Of a stretch of DNA of 64,000 nt, positions 62,913-64,000 are shown piece after piece. Where the stretch lies: NCBI RefSeq assembly GCF_900169075.1, contig NZ_LT827015.1, forward strand, positions 682,001 to 746,000, in the 5' to 3' direction. A model generated the notes under the pieces. That model saw only the letters and a list, made by a program, of their open reading frames with translations. It had not been told where the DNA came from and did no database searches. Each line of letters starts with the position of its first letter. Position 1 is the stretch's first letter. The position numbers and the translations under genes are program-made. The DNA comes from Chryseobacterium phocaeense. Its GTDB lineage: Bacteria; Bacteroidota; Bacteroidia; Flavobacteriales; Weeksellaceae.

Positions 62913-63333
62913 AGTATTGCTTTGCTTTTAAAACTATCAGATTTTTGATAAGATGCAAATTTAATGTTTTTAGGCGATTTGTAATAATTTTATCCTATGT
63001 TTTGAATGGCGCAGTTGGGGTTTGGTGAATAAGGATTTTTAAAAACTTATTTGTTATTGCGAACCTTCAGGTGAAGCAATCTCAGTTTAAATAAAAAATT
63101 CTTTTATGAGATTGCCTCGTCGCATGGTTCCTCGCAATGACATCAAGCAGGAACTTGCGTCCCTTGTGATGATCCAACAGAACTGAAAATATAATATCGG
63201 AGCAATTTGATTTAAATTTTTGTATATTATCATTTAACTTTTTATATTCGTTTTAATATTAAAATAGAGACTTTCCATAATATGATCTCAATGGTATGGA
63301 GCCCAAAGTTTTTATAATATTAAATCATAAAAA
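62913..63333. repeat. 421-bp spacer with GCGACGAGG-type inverted repeat
   Basis: No gene is visible. Arms at about 63055-63084 (ATTGCGAACC...GAAGCAATCTCA) and 63107-63142 (TGAGATTGCCTCGTCGC...CTCGCAATGACA) form an imperfect inverted repeat of a kind I know to be widespread in bacterial intergenic regions. The AT-rich rest should hold the sigma-factor promoter, which I cannot place. Confidence 0.7.
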
Positions 63334-63888
63334 ATGACGAAAAATGAAGTGCTGAAAAGCTGGGTAGAACAGTATTCAGGACCCCTTTTGACAAGAGCTG
63401 TTTATCTGCTTTCGGATAGAACAGAAGCTGAAGATATGGTGCAGGATGTTTTTTTAGCAGCATTTTCGTCTTATGATTCTTTTGAAGGGAAAAGCCAGCC
63501 GCTTACCTGGCTGAATGCTATTTTAAATAGAAAAGCCGCTGATTTTTACCGGAAAAAGTATAAATCGGAACCGCGGATTAGCCTGGATCATTTTTTTGAC
63601 GAAGCAGGTTCCTGGAAAAACAAGGATGTCCTGAACGACTGGAATGTTTCAGATCCGGAATCTGAACTTCTGGACAATAAGTATTTTAATAAAACGCTGG
63701 AGGAATGTCTTGAGGATTTGCCCTCCCGGTGGAAGATTCCTGTGAAAATGTATTATCTTCAGGAAAAAAAAGCACCGGAAGTGAGTCAGGAATTGCAGAT
63801 TTCCGCGACTAATCTGTGGAAGATCCTTCAAAGGAGCAGAATGCAGCTGAGGGAATGCCTGGATAACAACTGGTTTGCGAACTTATAA
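63334..63888 (+). CDS. ECF-type RNA polymerase sigma factor
   Basis: A 184-aa extracytoplasmic-function sigma factor. Region 2 is SWVEQYSGPLLTRAVYLLSDRTEAEDMVQDVFLAAF with the typical DMVQDVFLAAF and TWLNAILNRKAADFYRKK. Region 4 is LEDLPSRWKIPVKMYYLQ...KAPEVSQELQISATNLWKILQRSRMQLRECL, a helix-turn-helix for the -35 element. The gene begun 15 bases downstream is probably its anti-sigma or partner. Target promoters unknown. Confidence 0.92.
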   Translation: MTKNEVLKSWVEQYSGPLLTRAVYLLSDRTEAEDMVQDVFLAAFSSYDSFEGKSQPLTWLNAILNRKAADFYRKKYKSEPRISLDHFFDEAGSWKNKDVLNDWNVSDPESELLDNKYFNKTLEECLEDLPSRWKIPVKMYYLQEKKAPEVSQELQISATNLWKILQRSRMQLRECLDNNWFANL

Positions 63889-63903
63889 CCATATCATAAA
63901 AAC

Positions 63904-64000
63904 ATGTTGAGGAAATTAATTCATATTTTGTTTCTGCCGTGCAGCAAAGCTACCATGCTGATGGAAAAAAGAAACGCCAATGCCATCTCCCCGAAGGAAG
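63904..64000 (+). CDS. start of gene downstream of ECF sigma factor (partial)
   Basis: A frame opening at ATG 63904 and running off the window: MLRKLIHILFLPCSKATMLM, then EKRNANAISPKE. The N-terminus with a single Cys in LPCSKATMLMEKR resembles short zinc-finger-like partner proteins often encoded after ECF sigma genes, but too little is present to identify it. Confidence 0.6.
   Translation, partial: MLRKLIHILFLPCSKATMLMEKRNANAISPKE

Overview
The window is a low-GC chromosomal segment from a flavobacterium, most likely Chryseobacterium or a close relative in the Weeksellaceae. The evidence is two secreted proteins with type IX secretion (T9SS) C-terminal sorting domains, repeated Bacteroidetes-type -7 promoter boxes (TAnnTTTG), DUF1501/DUF1800 and DUF5686 proteins, a flavobacterial DnaG without zinc ligands, and dispersed intergenic repeats. 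I see no rRNA, tRNA, CRISPR array, transposase or prophage. Most of the window is housekeeping and biosynthetic.

Left part (1-18 kb): a frameshifted RlaP/YcgL-type nucleotidyltransferase; cobTSC for the end of cobalamin synthesis; a 45-aa membrane peptide; a WYL regulator; a HopJ-family protein; the RNA ligase RtcB; the DUF1800-DUF1501 pair; a small outer-membrane barrel behind a sigma54-like promoter; glucokinase; two tandem YceI proteins; an alpha/beta hydrolase; an ammonium transporter; and serine deaminase. RtcB, the WYL regulator and the nucleotidyltransferase could be parts of an RNA-repair neighbourhood interrupted by cob genes.

Middle (17-42 kb): tyrA behind a Tyr-Tyr-Tyr leader peptide and terminator; a CPA2 antiporter; a LytTR two-component pair; an alanine dehydrogenase-like gene; tsaE; a large T9SS adhesin-like protein; dnaG; clpP; a T9SS protein controlled by a cobalamin riboswitch; a phytase/esterase-like lipoprotein; tpiA; a GxxExxY pseudogene between 60-bp direct repeats; an S9 peptidase; a TerB-like protein; a possible DUF6058 protein; a DoxX/MauE-like membrane protein; a DUF1599 protein; and folP.

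Right part (42.9-64 kb): the complete isoleucine/valine operon ilvE-ilvD-ilvB-ilvN-ilvC-ilvA. It is preceded by two serial transcription attenuators, each with a branched-chain-rich leader peptide, an antiterminator pairing and an intrinsic terminator. Then come repeat-rich spacers (tandem units of about 280-340 bp whose internal hairpin shows a compensatory base change), an M28 peptidase, a DUF5686 protein, an imelysin-like/diheme peroxidase fusion lipoprotein, a PhoX-like lipoprotein, alaS, and an ECF sigma factor with the start of a partner gene at the window edge.

The most notable regulation is RNA-based: the double ilv attenuator, the Tyr attenuator of tyrA, and a cobalamin riboswitch on a surface protein of unknown function with two related domains. 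The ilv and tyr leader start codons lie only five bases past their -7 boxes, which suggests leaderless translation of the sensor peptides.
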